From NCBI GenBank assembly GCA_966112615.1, contig CBHWDO010000012.1:1-64000 (forward strand): DNA of 64,000 bases, read 5' to 3'. Position numbers and translations under genes: made by a program. The stretch is from Flavitalea sp966112615. GTDB taxonomy: Bacteria > Bacteroidota > Bacteroidia > Chitinophagales > Chitinophagaceae. Below, piece by piece: positions 41,375 to 52,082 of the stretch. The notes beneath the pieces were generated by a model. It was not told the origin of the DNA. It searched no databases and worked only from the letters and a program-made list of their open reading frames with translations. Position 1 is the first letter of the stretch; each line of letters opens with the position of its first letter.

Positions 41375-42391
41375 TTAGCTTAATGACTTTGTTGAATTTC
41401 TTATTATGAGCCTTGCTTCCAAAACTTCTTCCACAGGCGCTTTTTCGGTATAAGGAACCGCAATCCTTTCTAATAATATCGTGATCAACTGCTCCGCAAT
41501 TCTACTCATCGGCTGTTCAATAGCCGTGATCGAAGGTGAATTCAATTGAAACACATCATGATCATCAAAAGATATGACTGCAATATCTTTTGCTATCTTC
41601 AATCCCATACTCCTGATCGCTTTCAATCCGCTTACACCAATATAGTTTGTTCCGAAAATGACTGCATCCAGTGAAGGCTTGCGTTTGAGATAAGCAGTGA
41701 TATGCTTCTCTATCTCCGATCCCTCTGTTGAAGCCACATAGGTTAGCTCTTTTAATTGCGTATTCAATCCGGCTTCTTTCATCGCTCTTTCATATCCATT
41801 CAAACGCTCCTGCATCTGCCATTGCAATGAATTCAATGTTATAAAAGCGATCTCTTTATAACCCGCATCAATCAAATGTTTGGTGGCATTGTAAGTGCTC
41901 TGCTCATTGTCTATCACCACAACATCACAATCTACCCCACTCAGCTTCCTGTCGAATAATACAACCGGGTTTCCTTCGCTGATCAACGCATTGACTTCCT
42001 CTTCCATTCCCTCTGAAGGTGTAATGATATAGCCATCAACATGTCGCTCGCGATACATATTGATCAGCTCTTTGGATTTTTCCGCATCATTATCATTACT
42101 GGAATAGATGATCTTGTAGCCACTCCGATATGCTTTGTCTTCGATCATTCTTGCAATGTTTGCAAAGAATGGATTCGAAATATCTTCGATCATCAGTGCG
42201 AGGATATTCGTTTTACCCGTGCGCAGACTTCTTGCAAGAGAATTTGGTTTGTAACCTGTTTGCTGGATGAACTTCTCCACTTTCTTCACCACTTCTTCAC
42301 TCACACGCATTTCCTTGGCCTTTCCATTCAACACAAACGATACAGCTGTGGCAGAAATGTTCAGTTTCTGAGCAATATCTTTAATGGACAT
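41375..42391 (-). CDS. LacI-family transcriptional regulator of the GH92 PUL
   Basis: A 338-residue regulator with an N-terminal LacI HTH (SIKDIAQKLNISATAVSFVLNGKAKEMRVSEEVVKKVEKFI). The hinge helix region is SLARSLRTGK, and the periplasmic-binding-protein-like sensor domain follows from about 60. The ligand is probably a mono- or disaccharide from the PUL. The ATG at 42389-42391 is preferred; the upstream frame begins with a TTG at 42415. It lies 36 bp after a GH92 gene and 5 bp before ROK. Palindromes of LacI type lie upstream of susC at 52083 and 52171. Confidence 0.93.
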   Translation of the reverse strand: MSIKDIAQKLNISATAVSFVLNGKAKEMRVSEEVVKKVEKFIQQTGYKPNSLARSLRTGKTNILALMIEDISNPFFANIARMIEDKAYRSGYKIIYSSNDNDAEKSKELINMYRERHVDGYIITPSEGMEEEVNALISEGNPVVLFDRKLSGVDCDVVVIDNEQSTYNATKHLIDAGYKEIAFITLNSLQWQMQERLNGYERAMKEAGLNTQLKELTYVASTEGSEIEKHITAYLKRKPSLDAVIFGTNYIGVSGLKAIRSMGLKIAKDIAVISFDDHDVFQLNSPSITAIEQPMSRIAEQLITILLERIAVPYTEKAPVEEVLEARLIIRNSTKSLS

Positions 42392-42427
42392 TTTCTTAGC
42401 CACAGCTGTAATCAATTTGGGTTTGAA

Positions 42428-44716
42428 TTATTTCGACTCGTTGGTTAGTGAATATGGAACATCGGATGAGTTCACACCGCGATTTTTATTTGGCTGGGCC
42501 GACATATTGAAAAGTATCGTTCCACCTTTCAACATCTCCGGATGACTCAGCCAGTTTTTCGTCAATGGTTTTCCATTGAAACTTACGCTAATGATATACC
42601 TGTTCTTATCACTGTTCTGCGGAGCCTTAATGGATAATTTATTTCCATTTTCGAGCTGCAAGGTAATACTTTTAAACAGCGGTGCACCCATAACATATTG
42701 ATTAACTCCGGGTGTTACCGGGTAGAATCCCATAGCCGAAAACACGTACCAGGCCGATGTTTGACCATTATCCTCATCCCCGCAATATCCATCCGGAGTG
42801 GCCATATACATCCGGTTCATGGTTTCCCTTACCCAATACTGTGTTTTCCAAGGCTCCCCTGCATAATTGTACAGATAGATCATATGCTGGATCGGCTGGT
42901 TTCCATGGGCATACTGTCCCATATTCGCGATCTGCATTTCACGGATCTCATGGATCACACCACCATAATAACTGTCGTCAAATACCGGCGGAAGTTCGAA
43001 AACTGAATCCAGCTTCTTTACAAAGTTTTGCTTGCCACCCATCAGGTTGATCAGTCCCTGCACATCATGAAACACAGACCATGAATAATGCCAGCTGTTT
43101 CCTTCGGTGAAAGCATCGCCCCATTTGAATGGATTGAATGGCGACTGGAAACTTCCATCCTTATTCTTTCCTCTCATCAATCCTGTTGAAGGATCGAAAA
43201 GATTTTTATAATTCAAACTTCTTTTGCGATACAATTCCACTTCTTCTTTCGGCCTGTTCAATGCTTTTGCCAACTGGTAGATCGTGAAATCATCGTAAGC
43301 ATATTCCAGCGTGCGCGCCGCATTTTCATTCAAACCAATATCATAAGGAACATACCCTAATTCATTATAGTACTTCACTCCTGCCCTACCGGTTGCGGTA
43401 TTCGGACCTGAATTATTTGCACCATGAAGCAATGCTTCATACAAGGTATTGATATCATATCCACGAATACCTTTGATATAAGCATCACTCACTACAGAAG
43501 CGGAGTTATTACCCACCATGATATCTGCATAACCCGGGCTCGACCATTCAGGCAACCATCCACCTTCTTTATAATCACTGATCAGTCCCTGCTGCATTTC
43601 CTTGTTGATACCGGGATAAACAAGGTTCAGGAATGGATACAATGCACGGAAAGTATCCCAAAAGCCTGTGCCCGCAAACTTGTATCCAGGCTCGGTTTTA
43701 CCGGTATGCGGACTGTAATGCACGATCTTGTTGTTGGCATCCAGTTCATATAATTTATTCGGGAAGAAAAGCATGCGATACAGACAGGAATAGAATGTGC
43801 GCATCTGGTCGATGGTACCACCTTCAGCCTTTACCTTACCCAACTCCTGGTTCCATCTTTTCTTTGCAGCATCACGTGTCTGGTCGAAACTCTGATTAGC
43901 CAGTTCACGGCTCAGGTTCAATTCAGCCTGCTCAAAACTGATGAAAGAAGTGGCAACACGCAGGTTCACTTTCTCATCTTCATTCGTTTTGAATCCAACG
44001 ATCGCTCCGCTGTGATCAGCGGTCATTTCAAGCTTATCCTTCGCTGCAGTATTTCCACTCCAGGTGTATCCAACAGTGAATGGTTTATCGAAATAAATAA
44101 CGAAGTAATTCTTGAAATTAGGTAATGGACCACGTGCATACTTGGTAGAGTATCCAATGATCTTTTTCTCTTCAGGGATTACTTTGATATAAGAACCTTT
44201 ATCAAATGCATCTACCACAACAAATGAACTATCATTCTTCGGATAAGTGATCCTGAATTGAGCAGCTCTTTCTGTTGGTGTAATCTCAGTTGTTACATCA
44301 TGATCGGCGAGATACACACTATAATAATAAGGCTTCGAAACTTCAGCCTTGTGTGAGAACCAGCTCGCACGCTCATCCTGGTTAAATCTTGCTTTACCAG
44401 TAAGTGGCATAATAGCAAATTGTCCATAATCATTCATCCATGGAGAAGGCTGGTGTGTTTGCTTGAAACCCCTGATCTTATCAGCATCATAACGGTACAT
44501 CCATCCATCACCCATGTTTCCGGTTTGCGGACTCCAGAGATTCATACCCCAGGGCACTCCGATGGCAGGATAGGTATTACCGTTAGATAGACTTGGCTTG
44601 GAAGCCGTACCCATTAAAGGATTCACCCACTCCACAGGATCTGATACGGTATTCACCATTTGTGTGAATGCACTTTGTGCAAGCAACACGAGTAAGCCGG
44701 TCATTAATTTTTTCAT
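42428..44716 (-). CDS. GH92 alpha-mannosidase (second copy)
   Basis: A 762-residue family 92 glycoside hydrolase with a signal peptide (MKKLMTGLLVLLAQSAFTQ). The N-terminal domain has VNPLMGTASKPSLSNGNTYPAIGVPWGMNLWSPQTG, and the (alpha/alpha)6 domain carries FAGTGFWDTFRALYPF, GNQPIQHMIYLYNYAGEPWKT and GDEDNGQTSAWYVFSAMGFYPVTPG, the hallmarks of Ca2+-dependent exo-alpha-mannosidases that act by inversion. It is the second GH92 in the operon, 20 bp after the first. The linkage specificity (1,2, 1,3, 1,4 or 1,6) cannot be read from this. Confidence 0.95.
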   Translation of the reverse strand: MKKLMTGLLVLLAQSAFTQMVNTVSDPVEWVNPLMGTASKPSLSNGNTYPAIGVPWGMNLWSPQTGNMGDGWMYRYDADKIRGFKQTHQPSPWMNDYGQFAIMPLTGKARFNQDERASWFSHKAEVSKPYYYSVYLADHDVTTEITPTERAAQFRITYPKNDSSFVVVDAFDKGSYIKVIPEEKKIIGYSTKYARGPLPNFKNYFVIYFDKPFTVGYTWSGNTAAKDKLEMTADHSGAIVGFKTNEDEKVNLRVATSFISFEQAELNLSRELANQSFDQTRDAAKKRWNQELGKVKAEGGTIDQMRTFYSCLYRMLFFPNKLYELDANNKIVHYSPHTGKTEPGYKFAGTGFWDTFRALYPFLNLVYPGINKEMQQGLISDYKEGGWLPEWSSPGYADIMVGNNSASVVSDAYIKGIRGYDINTLYEALLHGANNSGPNTATGRAGVKYYNELGYVPYDIGLNENAARTLEYAYDDFTIYQLAKALNRPKEEVELYRKRSLNYKNLFDPSTGLMRGKNKDGSFQSPFNPFKWGDAFTEGNSWHYSWSVFHDVQGLINLMGGKQNFVKKLDSVFELPPVFDDSYYGGVIHEIREMQIANMGQYAHGNQPIQHMIYLYNYAGEPWKTQYWVRETMNRMYMATPDGYCGDEDNGQTSAWYVFSAMGFYPVTPGVNQYVMGAPLFKSITLQLENGNKLSIKAPQNSDKNRYIISVSFNGKPLTKNWLSHPEMLKGGTILFNMSAQPNKNRGVNSSDVPYSLTNESK

Positions 44717-44736
44717 CCTTGATTGACTTATGTTGA

Positions 44737-46998
44737 TTATAATTTTGAAACAGAAAAAGGCCTGTCTTCTTTTGAAGTGCCACGATCCTTCACAGGTGTT
44801 GCACTCATATTCAATTTTAACGTACCCCCGTTTGTAATATCTGAATACTTCAGATAGTTTTTCGTGAAAGGATTTCCATTCAATGTGGCAGACTCAATGT
44901 ACACGTGCTTTTCATCATTCTTCGGAGCTTCGATCACGAACTTCTTTCCATCTTCCATTGTAATGGTTGTCTTCTTAAATAGTGGACTTCCCATTACGTA
45001 TTCATCAGTGCCCGGACAAACAGAATAAAATCCCAATGCACTCAAAACATACCAGGATGATGTTTGCCCCTGGTCTTCATCACCGGGATATCCATTTTCG
45101 GTGGCATTGTACAAACGCTTCATTACATTTCGTGCATGGAACTGCGCCTTCCATGGTTCACCTGCATAGTTATACAAATAAACCATATGTTGTATCGGTT
45201 GATTTCCGTGAGCATATTGCCCCAGGTTAGCGATCTCCATTTCGGTCATCTCATGGATCCTTCCACCATAAGTTCCGACCTTAAATGTATTTGGTTCTGT
45301 GAAAACGGAATCAAGTTTTGCAGTGAATTGTTTGTCGCCACCTACAAGACCGATCAATCCATTCACATCATGGAAAACCGACCAAACCCAGTGCCATGGA
45401 CTACCTTCCGTGAAAGGACCGCCCCATTCAGTTGGATCGAAATTCTCCAGCCAGCTTCCATCGGGCTTTCGGCCGCGCATGAATCCTGTTGCAGGATCGT
45501 ACACATTCTTGTAATTGAACATCTGCTTCGCAAAAACATCTTCAAAGAATTTATTGCCGGTTGATTTTGCCAATGCATACCCGCAGAAATCATCGTAAGC
45601 ATATTCAAGTGTTTTCGCAGTGGCTTCGCGGTATTGAGGATATGGCACATAACCCAAAACATAATATTCTTTCCAGCCCTCGCGGCCATTGGCTGGCCCC
45701 CATGGACCTTTATTGGTTGCTTCGTGGTAATATGCTTCCAGTGCTCTTTTCGGATCAAATGTGCGAATGCCTTTTGCCCATGCATCAGCAAGCAGTGAGA
45801 TGGCATGGTTCCCGATCATACTTCCTGCTTCACCCGGGAATGACCAGGATGGTAGCCATCCGCATTGATCTTTGGCATCGAGCAATGCATTCATGTATTG
45901 TCCGTGCATTGTAGGATACATCAACGCATTCAATGGAAACTGCGCACGGAAAGTATCCCAGAATCCTGTGTCGGTGTACATATGGCCTTTGTAGATCTTG
46001 CCATCGTATGGACTGCGGTAATAAGGATTACCATCAGCATCTATTTCGAAAAATTTTCTTGAGAATAAACTTGCACGGAAGAAGCAGGAATAGAATGTTG
46101 CAAGATCTTCCTGTGATCCGCCTTCCACCAATATTCTACCGAGTTGTTTGTTCCAGGTATCTGCTGCAATATCTCTTGTTTGCTCTAATGTTTTTTGTTT
46201 GCCTAACTCACGATCAAGATTTAGTTGCGCCTGTTCATGACTGATATAGGATGAAGCAACTTTTGCCTGTACTTTCACACCAGGCTTAAATTCTACATAA
46301 GCGCCAACGCCTTTCCCATCTGCTTCTGCATCACCGTTTTCAATTGAGTTCTTTCTATTCTCCCATGTACCATAACTAATGATCGGCTGATCGAACTGTA
46401 TCACGAAGTAATTCCTGATATCATTCCTCAGTTGTCTACCGTTATGTATATACCCGATGATCTTTCTTTCTGAAGGAATGACCTTCACCATACTGATTCC
46501 TGTGTATCCATCAAGCACCAGGAAATTCTTTTTTGACTTTGGATAGCTGAAACGCAGGTGTGCTCCGCGTTCTGTAGGACTGATCTCTGTCGTGATATTA
46601 TTATCGAGCTTAACCTTATAGTAATGAGGCTTTGCAATTTCGTTTGCATGAGTAAAGCCGGTTGCTCTCTTATCTTCATCCACCTGCAATGAATCAAGTA
46701 CAGGCATGAGTGAAAAAACTGCATAATCATTGCTCCAGGAACTACACTGGTGCGCCTGTTGAAATCCACGGATCGTTTTTTTGAAATACTGGTATTTCCA
46801 TCCGTCACCATTCTTACCGGTTTGCGGTGTCCAGGTATTCATACCAAAAGGCAATGCAGTAGTAGGATAAGTATTTCCGTATGTGATCTCGTGTTTGGAA
46901 TTGGTACCCTGAAGTGTATTGACGTATTGAACCAGGTTCTGAGCATTGCTGCTATTGGCCAACAGTGTTAATCCAATTGCGATAGAAGAAATTCTCAT
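44737..46998 (-). CDS. GH92 alpha-mannosidase (first copy)
   Basis: A 753-residue GH92 enzyme with a signal peptide (MRISSIAIGLTLLANSSNAQ). It shares with its neighbour the segments YVNTLQGTNSKHEITYGNTYPTTALPFGMNTWTPQTG, YTDTGFWDTFRAQFPL, GNQPIQHMVYLYNYAGEPWKA and GDEDQGQTSSWYVLSALGFYSVCPG, and the closing K(D/N)RG-type end. It is secreted to the periplasm or surface. The ATG at 46996-46998 begins the signal peptide, so the upstream start at 47028 is rejected. Differences between the tandem copies suggest different mannosidic linkages. Confidence 0.95.
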   Translation of the reverse strand: MRISSIAIGLTLLANSSNAQNLVQYVNTLQGTNSKHEITYGNTYPTTALPFGMNTWTPQTGKNGDGWKYQYFKKTIRGFQQAHQCSSWSNDYAVFSLMPVLDSLQVDEDKRATGFTHANEIAKPHYYKVKLDNNITTEISPTERGAHLRFSYPKSKKNFLVLDGYTGISMVKVIPSERKIIGYIHNGRQLRNDIRNYFVIQFDQPIISYGTWENRKNSIENGDAEADGKGVGAYVEFKPGVKVQAKVASSYISHEQAQLNLDRELGKQKTLEQTRDIAADTWNKQLGRILVEGGSQEDLATFYSCFFRASLFSRKFFEIDADGNPYYRSPYDGKIYKGHMYTDTGFWDTFRAQFPLNALMYPTMHGQYMNALLDAKDQCGWLPSWSFPGEAGSMIGNHAISLLADAWAKGIRTFDPKRALEAYYHEATNKGPWGPANGREGWKEYYVLGYVPYPQYREATAKTLEYAYDDFCGYALAKSTGNKFFEDVFAKQMFNYKNVYDPATGFMRGRKPDGSWLENFDPTEWGGPFTEGSPWHWVWSVFHDVNGLIGLVGGDKQFTAKLDSVFTEPNTFKVGTYGGRIHEMTEMEIANLGQYAHGNQPIQHMVYLYNYAGEPWKAQFHARNVMKRLYNATENGYPGDEDQGQTSSWYVLSALGFYSVCPGTDEYVMGSPLFKKTTITMEDGKKFVIEAPKNDEKHVYIESATLNGNPFTKNYLKYSDITNGGTLKLNMSATPVKDRGTSKEDRPFSVSKL

Positions 46999-47056
46999 GA
47001 GCAAAAAATTTAAAAAAGCTACCTGCACTGCTGCAGGTAGCTATCACCCACAATCA

Positions 47057-48862
47057 TTACCAGCCAGTGTTCTGGACAAGCAATGGATTATTGTTTACAT
47101 CTTCTTCAGGAATCGGGAAGAAGTAATGTCTTTTATTAAATACTCTTGTTTCAAATGCTTTCTTGTTATAGAAACCAGGAAGCGGGGAATCGATATCGAG
47201 TGCCATTGCAGGACCGTTATCAGTCACTTCAGCGATCTTCCATCTTCTTGTATCAAAATAACGAACGTTCTCAAAGCTAAGCTCCACCTGCCTTTCATGA
47301 CGAATAGCTTCACGCATTTCATCCTTTCCTGCAGGAATTTCCAATCCGTTTTCTCCATACTTTGAAATGCCTGCTCTTTCACGGATCATGTTCAGGTAAA
47401 CAAGAATATCAGCATGCGTTGGGTTGTATTCGTTCAATGCTTCTATATAATCTAAATAAAGATTAGCGAGACGATAATGAACTTGTACACCCAGGCCAGC
47501 TCTCCAGTCGGAAGTCTTTGCACCTTTTCTTACTACATAACCGGTAGGACTGAAATCATTACTGATACCTTTTCCTGAGTTACCACGATAGTAAAGGCGA
47601 GTTACAACTTCACCTGAGTTTGTATTGAGCCATTTGCGGTTATCGTAAGTAATGTTAGCATAGAAACGTGGCTCACGATTTACCCACTGGTTAAACACTT
47701 CTCTTTCCTGGTCATCTTCAGGAGCACGGAATTGTGAGGTACCGGTTTCAACATAACCAGAAGCAGGATCGTTGATCGCACGGCCATTGGCCATGAAGTA
47801 TGCATCAACGATACTTTGAGTAGCACCCAGTCCACCACTACCACGAACTTCAGAAGCATATCCATCATGATATGGGGTTACTTCATATCCGCGGGCATTC
47901 TCATCATCTGTTCTTGCGAAGATCACTTCTGAATTCCATGGATCCAGAATTACATCACGAACAGAAAGGAATGGACTGAAATTACCATTACCATCATTCT
48001 TGCGATAGAGTTGATAAGTACCTGGCACGAATTCATCAATGAAAGCTTTGTATGCATCAGCTGCGCGCTTCCACTTGTTTTCATCATAAGCCTGGCTGAT
48101 CAATTGCTTACCATCAGCATTCTTCAATGCAGCATAATCTGTATTGCCATTGTACAATGGACTTGCAGCCTGCAAAAGTGCCCTGGCTTTGAACGACAGC
48201 GCAACACCTTTTGTAATGCGTGCAATATTGTTATCATTGGATGAGCGAACAGGAAGATCAGCAGCTGCGAGTTCCAGTTCAGATACAATGAATTCAACGC
48301 ACTCATCCATTGAGCTTCTTGGAAGATTGATCTCGGATGCAGGAGCATCCACAGGGATCACTGCATCACCCAATAATACTACCGGTCCATAAATACGTGT
48401 CAGGTAGAAATAATACATTGCACGCAATGCTCTTGCTTCAGCCTTGTATCTTTTCTTCTGCTCTTCATTGATATCAATATTTACTTTATCAATGTTTGCA
48501 ATAAAGATGGTTGCAGAACGGATACCACGATAGTAATCTCTCCAGAATGCTTTGGTGAAGCCACTTCCGGCATCCCATGATCCAATGTTCATCGGGTTTG
48601 ATTCAACGAATCCCCAGAGGTATTCTGCTTCATCAGCAGCACCAGTCCATGGACCCGAATTAGAGTTACCAACAAAACGCTGCGACCATTCTCTTGGAAT
48701 GAATGAATAAACGTTCGACAGATATTTCTCAGCGGTTGACCTGTTACGGAATGTTTCTTCCAGTGTAAGACGATCATCCGGAACCTGGTCAAGAAATTTC
48801 TTACACCCTGCAAAGAATGCGCTGAGTGCAATTAATATGATAGGAATATGTTTCAGTTTCAT
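47057..48862 (-). CDS. susD: SusD/RagB-family glycan-binding lipoprotein
   Basis: A 601-residue surface lipoprotein (MKLKHIPIILIALSAFFAGC, Cys20). It has the SusD N-terminal motif KKFLDQVPDDRLTLEETFRNRSTAEKYLSNVYSFIP, TPR-like helices (ALRAMYYFYLTRIYGPVVL) and a C-terminal SusD domain with LNMIRERAG and RQVELSFENVRYFDTRRW. It caps the SusC transporter and binds the target glycan. It lies 18 bp after susC and 58 bp before the first GH92 gene. Confidence 0.96.
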   Translation of the reverse strand: MKLKHIPIILIALSAFFAGCKKFLDQVPDDRLTLEETFRNRSTAEKYLSNVYSFIPREWSQRFVGNSNSGPWTGAADEAEYLWGFVESNPMNIGSWDAGSGFTKAFWRDYYRGIRSATIFIANIDKVNIDINEEQKKRYKAEARALRAMYYFYLTRIYGPVVLLGDAVIPVDAPASEINLPRSSMDECVEFIVSELELAAADLPVRSSNDNNIARITKGVALSFKARALLQAASPLYNGNTDYAALKNADGKQLISQAYDENKWKRAADAYKAFIDEFVPGTYQLYRKNDGNGNFSPFLSVRDVILDPWNSEVIFARTDDENARGYEVTPYHDGYASEVRGSGGLGATQSIVDAYFMANGRAINDPASGYVETGTSQFRAPEDDQEREVFNQWVNREPRFYANITYDNRKWLNTNSGEVVTRLYYRGNSGKGISNDFSPTGYVVRKGAKTSDWRAGLGVQVHYRLANLYLDYIEALNEYNPTHADILVYLNMIRERAGISKYGENGLEIPAGKDEMREAIRHERQVELSFENVRYFDTRRWKIAEVTDNGPAMALDIDSPLPGFYNKKAFETRVFNKRHYFFPIPEEDVNNNPLLVQNTGW

Positions 48863-48880
48863 AATAAGATTGTTGTTCGA

Positions 48881-51800
48881 TTAGAAATCAAGCGTTAAGC
48901 CCAGTGAGAATGATTTGGTGTTAGGATAGCGACTTCCGTTTCCAGAACCAATAGTGGTTTCAACATCCCAGAGATCAAACTTTGAGAAAGTCAATGGGTT
49001 GATTGCCTGGATGTACACAGTAGCATTATTCAACACATTGCGATATACTTTCTTTGGAATGTTATAGCTGAGTTCCAGGGTTTTCATCCTGATAAAATCT
49101 GCCTTCTTCAGCCACCAGGTACTTTCCTGTGTATTGTTCAGGTTGCGGTCTTCACCGTTTGCAAGTCTTGGATAGAAAACATTCTGATTGTCAGCCTTTC
49201 CTTCCTGCCACCTGTCGGTGATATTGCTATACACATTCGACAAACCTGCACCATTTGCAAACGGATGAATTGCTTCACCACGCAGCATGATATCAGCGCC
49301 TCTTTGTCCTGCGAACAATGCACCCAGGTTGAATCCTTTGTATCCAACATTGAATCCAAAACCGAATACGAGGTAAGGAACATCACCACGACCGATATAG
49401 GTTTTATCATAGTTATTGATCAGACCATCACCATTCAGGTCACGATACTTGATATCACCGGGAAGGATCCTTGATTTATCACCAGGAACCGGGCTTGCAT
49501 CGATCTCTGCCTGGTCGTTGAACAAACCTTCAGCAACATAACCCCATCTTCCGAGGATGTTGTGACCGGTTCTATCCATCCAGTCATACAATTGTTTAGG
49601 TTGATCGTTATCAAGCAATTTGTCTTTATTGTAGGTAACATTTCCGCGCAGACTCAACGCTACGTTACCGATCTGTCCATTGTATTCAAGTGTTGCATCG
49701 ATACCCTTGTTCTCAACAACACCGAGGTTACCCCATGGAGAATTGGTAAGTCCCATGAAGATTGGCAGTGATTGTCTTTGCAGGAAGATACCAGTACGCT
49801 TTTCTTTGAAAAGGTCAACGATCAAAGAGAGTTTATCATTCAGAGTTTTGATCTCCACACCGAAATCCTGTTTGCGGGATTCAGCCCATGTAACATTGGA
49901 ACCATATTCAGTGATGTTGATACCACTCATATAGTTCAGGTTACGATCGAAACGGTAACCGTTTACATCATCTGCAAGTGTAGTGAGATAGGCGAATCTT
50001 CTTCCGCCAATTCTTCCGATACCGGTCAAACCATCAGAGTACCTGAATTTCAGGTAAGTGATCGCGTTGTTCAGTGGCTCGAAGAATTTTTCGTTTGATA
50101 CCACCCATCCGAAACCGAATGCAGGGAAGGTACCATAGCGATTGTCAGGTGCGAAAGTTTCTGACCCGTTATAACCAAGGTTTGCTTCAACGAAGTAACG
50201 ATCATCGTATGAGTAGGTAGCTCTTGTTGCAAGACCAAGATAACGTTCAGGGATAGACGCAGTAAAGTTTCCTGCAAATTGGTTCATGTAATCGTCAGTA
50301 TAGAAAAGTGCGAGACCGCCTACACGATGTTTACCAAACCTGTTATCATAGTTGAGTGATGATTCAGTATAGAATCTCCTGTTACCTGAGTTGCTCCTGT
50401 TATAACGCAGGTAGTTACCGCTTCCAACATAAGTTCTCTTCAGGTTCAGAGAACCATCAGGATTACGTGGCTGGTTGGCATCAGGTGCATAGGTATCTTC
50501 TCTTTTTTCTCTCCAGATACGAACACCGTTAGCAGCATCGAAAGAGAACATTACGCTGGCTGTAAGACCTTTTACCAATGAGGTAAGATCCTGTGTCAGG
50601 CGAAGATTTGAATTGATAGCATTGTTGAATTCAGTTGCATACCCTCTGCGTGTAAGATCTGCCCATGGATTTCTAAAACCACCGTTGGGGTTTTTACCAG
50701 GAACGAATCCACCGGTGTATTCCAAAGGATATTCAGTGGCAGGAGTGGTCATGGCAGAGTTGAAAATATCTTCGGTAGAAATTACCGGCTCATTCATGTT
50801 AGAGAAGTTTCCGCGGATACCGATATCTAACTTGGTTGATTTGGTAACATTCATGTTCACATTAGTAGTTACTGTGAACCTGCGATAACGGAGATCGGAA
50901 TTGTATTGCTGAAGTTTATCAGTTTTTAAAAGACCTGTCTCATCGAAATAACCGATCGATCCATAGTAACGAAGGAAATCAGATCCACCATTCACGCTAA
51001 CATTGGTACGGCGAACCTTACCCCAGCTGCGATAGAGTGCATCGAACCAGTCTACATTAGGATAAAGCTCAGGGTCTTCTCCAGAAAGCGTGCGCTGGAT
51101 ATATTCATCAGAATATTTAGCGGTTTGTCCACGGGTGGTTAATGATTCATTTGCCGCTTCCATATAAGTTTTAGCATCAGCCATTTCCGGGATCTTCGTG
51201 AAGGTCACGATACCTTCGCTGTAATCAACGGACACTTTTGGCTTACCAACCTTACCGGTTTTTGTGGTGATGATCACTACACCGTTTGCACCACGCACAC
51301 CATACACAGCAGTACCGGCAGCGTCTTTAAGAACGGTAAAGGATGCGATATCCTGCGGATCGATATTGTTGATGGAACGTTCTACACCATCCACGAGGAT
51401 CAGCGGAGAAGAAGAACCACCACCAAAAGTAGAGATACCACGGATCCAGATATCGGCACTGCTACGGCCAGGCTGACCGGAACGCTGAACACCCACCACA
51501 CCCGAGATACGACCTGCAAGCAGGGTATTGATGTTGGCAACGGGGAGTTTCAGTTCTTCAGGATTGATGGTCGACTGGGCGCCGATCACACTGATCTTAC
51601 GCTGGCGGCCGAAACCTACTACAACCACATCGTTGAGGGAGCCCGCATTGGCTTCCATTACCACGTTGAAATAGCGGTTATTCAGTACCGGGTAAAGCTG
51701 GGAAACATAACCTACTGATGTGAAGGCCAGTGAATCCAGTTTACTGGCGGTTAGGGTAAATTCTCCTTTTGCGTCGGTCACGGTACCACGGTTGGTTCCA

Positions 51801-51985
51801 TTGATCGAAACTGAAATGTTGGAAAGGAAAGTACCCGCGCGATCCCGGACTACGCCGTTAACTACCACCTGCTCGTTGGCGTTCGACTGGCTCCAGGAGA
51901 GGAAGGGTAGCATTAAGAGAAATGAAAAGAGAAGTGGCGGCAAGAGGCTGTTCCTGCCTTTGCCGGGCAGTTTGATGACTTGCAT
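48881..51985 (-). CDS. susC: SusC/RagA-family TonB-dependent transporter
   Basis: A 1034-residue outer-membrane transporter. A signal peptide (ending LSWSQ) is followed by a carboxypeptidase-regulatory-like domain (about 40-115, VVVNGVVRDRAGTFLSNISVSINGTNRGTVTDAKGEFTL). The TonB box/plug region comes next (DVVVVGFGRQRKISVIGAQS, LLAGRISGVVGVQRSGQPG, ILVDGVERSINNIDPQDIASFTVLKDAAGTAVYG), and then the 22-strand barrel to the terminal SFSLGLTLDF. It imports oligosaccharides with SusD. It is the first gene of the six-gene PUL operon. Confidence 0.97.
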   Translation of the reverse strand: MQVIKLPGKGRNSLLPPLLFSFLLMLPFLSWSQSNANEQVVVNGVVRDRAGTFLSNISVSINGTNRGTVTDAKGEFTLTASKLDSLAFTSVGYVSQLYPVLNNRYFNVVMEANAGSLNDVVVVGFGRQRKISVIGAQSTINPEELKLPVANINTLLAGRISGVVGVQRSGQPGRSSADIWIRGISTFGGGSSSPLILVDGVERSINNIDPQDIASFTVLKDAAGTAVYGVRGANGVVIITTKTGKVGKPKVSVDYSEGIVTFTKIPEMADAKTYMEAANESLTTRGQTAKYSDEYIQRTLSGEDPELYPNVDWFDALYRSWGKVRRTNVSVNGGSDFLRYYGSIGYFDETGLLKTDKLQQYNSDLRYRRFTVTTNVNMNVTKSTKLDIGIRGNFSNMNEPVISTEDIFNSAMTTPATEYPLEYTGGFVPGKNPNGGFRNPWADLTRRGYATEFNNAINSNLRLTQDLTSLVKGLTASVMFSFDAANGVRIWREKREDTYAPDANQPRNPDGSLNLKRTYVGSGNYLRYNRSNSGNRRFYTESSLNYDNRFGKHRVGGLALFYTDDYMNQFAGNFTASIPERYLGLATRATYSYDDRYFVEANLGYNGSETFAPDNRYGTFPAFGFGWVVSNEKFFEPLNNAITYLKFRYSDGLTGIGRIGGRRFAYLTTLADDVNGYRFDRNLNYMSGINITEYGSNVTWAESRKQDFGVEIKTLNDKLSLIVDLFKEKRTGIFLQRQSLPIFMGLTNSPWGNLGVVENKGIDATLEYNGQIGNVALSLRGNVTYNKDKLLDNDQPKQLYDWMDRTGHNILGRWGYVAEGLFNDQAEIDASPVPGDKSRILPGDIKYRDLNGDGLINNYDKTYIGRGDVPYLVFGFGFNVGYKGFNLGALFAGQRGADIMLRGEAIHPFANGAGLSNVYSNITDRWQEGKADNQNVFYPRLANGEDRNLNNTQESTWWLKKADFIRMKTLELSYNIPKKVYRNVLNNATVYIQAINPLTFSKFDLWDVETTIGSGNGSRYPNTKSFSLGLTLDF

Positions 51986-52082
51986 AAACGTTAGTTTGGT
52001 TGGTTAATAGTGCTCACCAACAGGATGGCTTCATACTAAGCATTCGATTACACCTTCCCTGATGTGCAAACTAAAAATAAAA

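Noticed and set aside
51460..51500. GGCTGACCGGAACGCTGAAC inside susC resembles the palindromic element boxes
   Set aside because: It encodes the conserved SusC plug segment VQRSGQPG, there are no flanking hairpins or terminal inverted repeats, and neighbouring codons are normal.
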